64,000 nucleotides of DNA from NCBI RefSeq assembly GCF_000308515.1, contig NZ_BAFV01000121.1, positions 21,936 to 85,935 of the forward strand. The letters run 5' to 3'. Below are positions 61,805-64,000 of this stretch, piece after piece (position 1 is the first letter of the stretch; each line of letters starts with the position of its first letter). The notes under the pieces are model-generated. The model was not told the origin of the DNA and made no database searches. It worked only from the letters and a program-made list of their open reading frames with translations. A program made the position numbers and the translations under genes. Source of the stretch: Nocardia carnea NBRC 14403 (GTDB lineage Bacteria > Actinomycetota > Actinomycetes > Mycobacteriales > Mycobacteriaceae).

Positions 61805-61993
61805 TCAGTCATCGAGGTGCCGCGCTATTTCCTCGAGAGTTGCTGCGGTGTGCAGGTATTCGCCGTCGACGGCGTCGAGCAGGGCCCAGCTCGGTGGCAT
61901 GTGGTGCTCACGGATCAGCCGGTAGCCGGCATTGCGGGCGCGGTCCGCGAGTGCGTCGAAGGAAAGGGAGCGATACTCCGTTTCATCGGTCAC
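61805..61993 (-). CDS. Small protein, unknown function (third of a tandem trio)
   Basis: 62 residues from GTG 61993, overlapping the stop region of the 50-residue gene at 61983-62135. TEYRSLSFDALADRARNAGYRLIREHHMPPSWALLDAVDGEYLHTAATLEEIARHLDD has regular helical and strand patterning and acidic ends, reading like a real protein. Similar short genes are common next to XRE/DUF5753 regulators in Nocardia (from memory). No function known. Confidence 0.65.
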   Translation of the reverse strand: MTDETEYRSLSFDALADRARNAGYRLIREHHMPPSWALLDAVDGEYLHTAATLEEIARHLDD

Positions 61994-62135
61994 GGTGCCT
62001 CCGTTCGGGTGGTTGCCATTGGTGCAGGGCGTGGGCGATTCGGATAAGTGAGGCGATATCCACCGGGGCGTTCCAAAGCGGATCGTCCGGAATGGGAAAT
62101 CCACCGGGAATCCGGTGCGGGAGGTTTTCTTTCAT
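61983..62135 (-). CDS. 50-residue protein, unknown function (second of a tandem trio)
   Basis: ATG 62135 to TGA 61983. Reads MKENLPHRIPGGFPIPDDPLW then NAPVDIASLIRIAHALHQWQ and a basic end. The DDPLWNAPVDIASLIRIAHALH stretch is well patterned, and the frame overlaps the next gene's GTG start by 11 bases, as expected of coupled genes. Too short to assign. Confidence 0.55.
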   Translation of the reverse strand: MKENLPHRIPGGFPIPDDPLWNAPVDIASLIRIAHALHQWQPPERRHRDR

Positions 62136-62158
62136 CGGGGGTTCGTTGCTGTATTCGG

Positions 62159-62347
62159 TCAATAGCCCAGAAACTCCCGGTCACCGGGTACGAGGCGGCG
62201 CTCCTCGATCAGCCGGTCCCTGGCCTGCTGTTTCAGCGGGCAGGCGGTGAGCGGGCAGTCGATATGTGCCTGCATGACGAGATGGGCGTGGGAAATGGTC
62301 ATCACCGGTATGCGCCGGTGATCTGTCACCGGTAGGCCGAATATCAT
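62159..62347 (-). CDS. Small Cys-containing protein, unknown function (first of a tandem trio)
   Basis: 62 residues from ATG 62347. ISHAHLVMQAHIDCPLTACPLKQQARDRLIEERRLVPGDREFLGY contains C-P-L-T-A-C-P, a paired cysteine turn seen in many tiny actinobacterial proteins next to XRE genes, possibly metal-binding. Longer in-frame extensions upstream are proline/tryptophan-rich and unlikely to be real. Divergent from the XRE regulator at 62642. Confidence 0.6.
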   Translation of the reverse strand: MIFGLPVTDHRRIPVMTISHAHLVMQAHIDCPLTACPLKQQARDRLIEERRLVPGDREFLGY

Positions 62348-62641
62348 GGTCGCCTCGCAAATTCGGGGTGTGGTGGTCGGTTCGCGGGGATTCCGGGGTG
62401 GGTTTCCGGAAAATTCTGACTCGTTTGAGACAGTGCGGCCTGGTGGAAACTTCCATGGCGGAGGTTTCCACCAGGGCGGGTGCATGTTCAGTAGAACACC
62501 CACTTCCGAAATTGTGGAGGCCTTCGTAAGATTCAGGCACACAATGGATTTGATCCGGATGGATCGGTAATTCCAAGCTGTTCGACTGTTCCATTCGACA
62601 TGACATAACCCCGAGTAACGCTAACGAAAGGCGACACCCCT

Positions 62642-63526
62642 ATGTCGATCGAACCGAACCCACCGACCCTGCCGCGCCGCGTACTCGGCCGCCGCTTGCG
62701 TGAGATGCGCGAACTGGCCGGGTTGACTCGCGCGCATGCGGCTCGCAGGTGCGAGATGGGCGCGCAAACCTTGTGGCGGCTGGAAACCGGGCGCAACAGC
62801 GAGACGAAGAAGATGGTCATCAACGCGCTCTGCGATACGTACGAAGCGAGCGCCGACGACCGCCGCGACCTCCTGTGGCTCGTCGACGAATCCCGGAAGG
62901 ACGGGTGGTGGCAGTCCAACGCTGATGCTGTGACCCCTAAAGCGGAAATATTTCTCGAGCTCGAACGCGCCGCATCCGAGGTGTTCTCCTGGCAGACCAT
63001 GACCTTGCCGGGGTTGCTCCAGACACCCGCTTACCGGCGCGCCATATGGAAGGTGTCGGAACCGCTCGGAAGGCCGATCGATCCTGAAGGCGAGGTGAAT
63101 CTGCTCCAGCGCCGTCAGGAACGACTCGGCGAACGGTCGGGGTTCACGTTGGAGGTTGCGCTGAGTGAATCCGTGGTACGGCAACGCATCGGCGGAGCCG
63201 AGATCATGGCAGATCAACTGGACCATCTCGTTGCGCTGGCCACACGGCCGAACGTATCGCTGCGGATCGTTCCGTTCGATGCCCCGAGTCATCTCGGCTT
63301 GATGTCGAAGCACTTTGTCTACCTGGAGTTTCCTCAGCATCTGAACCCCGCGCTGACCGAAGAGCCGGTGGTCTACATCGAAGGCTTCACTGGATCGCTG
63401 TATCTGGACAAGCCCACGGAGATCGACCAATATCAGGCGACTCGCGCGTCCATTCTGCAAGTAGCATTGGACGAAGACGACACACTGCGCCTCATCAGGG
63501 CGACGGCGAGGGAGTATCGGTCATGA
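62642..63526 (+). CDS. XRE regulator with DUF5753 domain (WhiJ-like)
   Basis: 294 residues from ATG 62642 with GAAAGGCG upstream. XRE helix-turn-helix at about 14-55 (LGRRLREMRELAGLTRAHAARRCEMGAQTLWRLETGRN). From about 100 the DUF5753 domain: FLELERAASEVFSWQTMTLPGLLQTPAYRRAI and VSLRIVPFDAPSHLGLMSKHFVYLEF. This domain pair is widespread in actinomycetes near DUF397 partners and affects development in Streptomyces (WhiJ type). The stop overlaps the DUF397 start (ATGA). Confidence 0.92.
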   Translation: MSIEPNPPTLPRRVLGRRLREMRELAGLTRAHAARRCEMGAQTLWRLETGRNSETKKMVINALCDTYEASADDRRDLLWLVDESRKDGWWQSNADAVTPKAEIFLELERAASEVFSWQTMTLPGLLQTPAYRRAIWKVSEPLGRPIDPEGEVNLLQRRQERLGERSGFTLEVALSESVVRQRIGGAEIMADQLDHLVALATRPNVSLRIVPFDAPSHLGLMSKHFVYLEFPQHLNPALTEEPVVYIEGFTGSLYLDKPTEIDQYQATRASILQVALDEDDTLRLIRATAREYRS

Positions 63527-63732
63527 ACGTCGATCTATCCGGGGCGGCATGGTTCAAGAGCAGCCGGAGCACCAGCGGTGACGACTGTGTCGAGGTTGCC
63601 CATTTGAGCGGTGGGACGGTAGGTGTGCGGGATTCGAAGAACCCCACCGGCCCGGCCTTGGTGTTCGGACCGGAAGCATGGGATGCGTTCACGGCCGCTG
63701 TCGATGACGACGGGTTCGAGCCGGCTTCCTGA
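63523..63732 (+). CDS. DUF397 protein (partner of the XRE regulator)
   Basis: 69 residues. AAWFKSSRSTSGDDCVEVAHLSGGTVGVRDSKNPTGPALVFGPEAWDAFTAAV is the complete DUF397 signature (W-KSS-S ... CVEVA ... VRDSK-P-GP-L-F-P--W-AF). Directly coupled to the XRE/DUF5753 gene by ATGA. Such pairs are thought to act as regulator and small modulator; function here unknown. Confidence 0.93.
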   Translation: MNVDLSGAAWFKSSRSTSGDDCVEVAHLSGGTVGVRDSKNPTGPALVFGPEAWDAFTAAVDDDGFEPAS

Positions 63733-63751
63733 GTAGCCCATCAACGAGATG

Positions 63752-63783
63752 ACCCCGCCTCCGGAATACGCCCGAGGCGGGGT
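63752..63783 (+). terminator. Intrinsic terminator after the XRE/DUF397 pair
   Basis: ACCCCGCCTC pairs with GAGGCGGGGT: a perfect 10-bp stem with a 12-base loop, 20 bases past the DUF397 stop, followed by TTCGTCATGCTG. Separates the pair from the aldo/keto reductase gene. Confidence 0.7.
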
Positions 63784-63837
63784 TCGTCATGCTGTCCAGG
63801 ACGCATGTAGTGGAACTGCGAATAGGAGACCGTGATC

Positions 63838-64000
63838 GTGGAATATCGTCAGTTCGGGCGCAGTGGTCTGACCGTGTCGGCACTCGGTTTGGGTTGCAAC
63901 AACTTCGGGATGCGTATCGATCGACAGCAGTCCGCCGCGGTGGTGCACCGGGCGCTCGACCTGGGCGTCACACTGTTCGATACCGCGCAGATGTACGGGC
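63838..64000 (+). CDS. Aldo/keto reductase (3' partial, runs off the window)
   Basis: The first 54 residues are visible. Start GTG 63838, 9 bases after GGAG; GTG 63832 also in frame. EYRQFGRSGLTVSALGLGCNNFG is the usual AKR opening strand, and GVTLFDTAQMYG holds the cofactor-binding/catalytic Asp and the catalytic Tyr. NADPH-dependent oxidoreductase of unknown substrate. Confidence 0.88.
   Translation, partial: MEYRQFGRSGLTVSALGLGCNNFGMRIDRQQSAAVVHRALDLGVTLFDTAQMYG

Noticed and set aside
59704..61812. 702-residue minus-strand frame across the PPE-like and EspG genes
   Set aside because: Mirror frame of low-complexity, GC-rich coding sequence; the plus-strand proteins match known families and have ribosome-binding sites.

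Overview
The window is high-GC actinobacterial DNA, most likely from a Nocardia-like, mycolic-acid-type actinomycete. The evidence is frequent GTG starts, many 4-base ATGA/GTGA gene overlaps, a type VII secretion (ESX) accessory cluster (EspG, WXG/PPE-like protein, DUF3558 lipoprotein), WhiJ-type XRE/DUF397 regulators, F420/FMN luciferase-like oxidoreductases and a complete SCO2521-2524-type gene cluster. No rRNA, tRNA, CRISPR array or complete transposon was seen. All assignments come from reading sequence and motifs; no database search was run.

Layout. (1) 1-14.4 kb: one long plus-strand catabolic operon with two KstD-like flavin dehydrogenases, MhpC-, MhpA- and MhpB-like enzymes, a luciferase-like monooxygenase, SDRs, a cyclase-family hydrolase, an FMN reductase, a second alpha/beta hydrolase, and a 3Fe-4S ferredoxin with two P450s. 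It looks like hydroxylation, ring cleavage and hydrolysis of an aromatic or polycyclic compound. (2) 14.5-21.3 kb: a zinc-ribbon protein, a TetR/methyltransferase divergent pair, an amidohydrolase-efflux operon divergent from a GntR-TetR hybrid regulator, and an SDR. (3) 21.4-25.6 kb: a split B12-dependent acyl-CoA mutase, an F420-type oxidoreductase and a CoA transferase. (4) 25.8-30.8 kb: an uncharacterised four-gene system (SCO2524, SCO2523 variant P-loop, SCO2522, SCO2521 families), followed convergently by a degenerate channel-like membrane protein and a GNAT. This is the best candidate for an undescribed system.

(5) 32.5-38.6 kb: a TetR/DHA2 efflux pair with two operator-like palindromes, an ACS-type MFS with an FAD oxidoreductase, and a divergent LysR gene with a clear palindrome. 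(6) 38.6-44.7 kb: a minus-strand operon (MaoC hydratase, CaiB CoA transferase, MmgE/PrpD, acyl-CoA dehydrogenase, CitE-like lyase) under a FadR-type regulator. It plausibly degrades a C5-branched dicarboxylate such as itaconate or mesaconate. (7) 45.0-50.2 kb: divergent hyuA-hyuB-amidase operon for opening a cyclic amide or imide. (8) 50.4-52.3 kb: MarR and MFS efflux operon.

(9) 52.4-56.8 kb: a gene graveyard or island edge. It holds an internally deleted NUDIX gene, a DJ-1/PfpI gene, an alpha/beta-hydrolase remnant, a hipBA toxin-antitoxin module flanked on both sides by pairs of the same palindrome at identical 61-bp spacing, a frameshifted PucR regulator, an orphan XRE antitoxin and a 5'-truncated IS481 transposase. 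(10) 56.8-61.7 kb: membrane Ser/Thr kinase and the ESX accessory genes. (11) 61.8-64 kb: three tiny tandem genes divergent from an XRE/DUF397 pair, a terminator, and the start of an aldo/keto reductase cut by the window edge.
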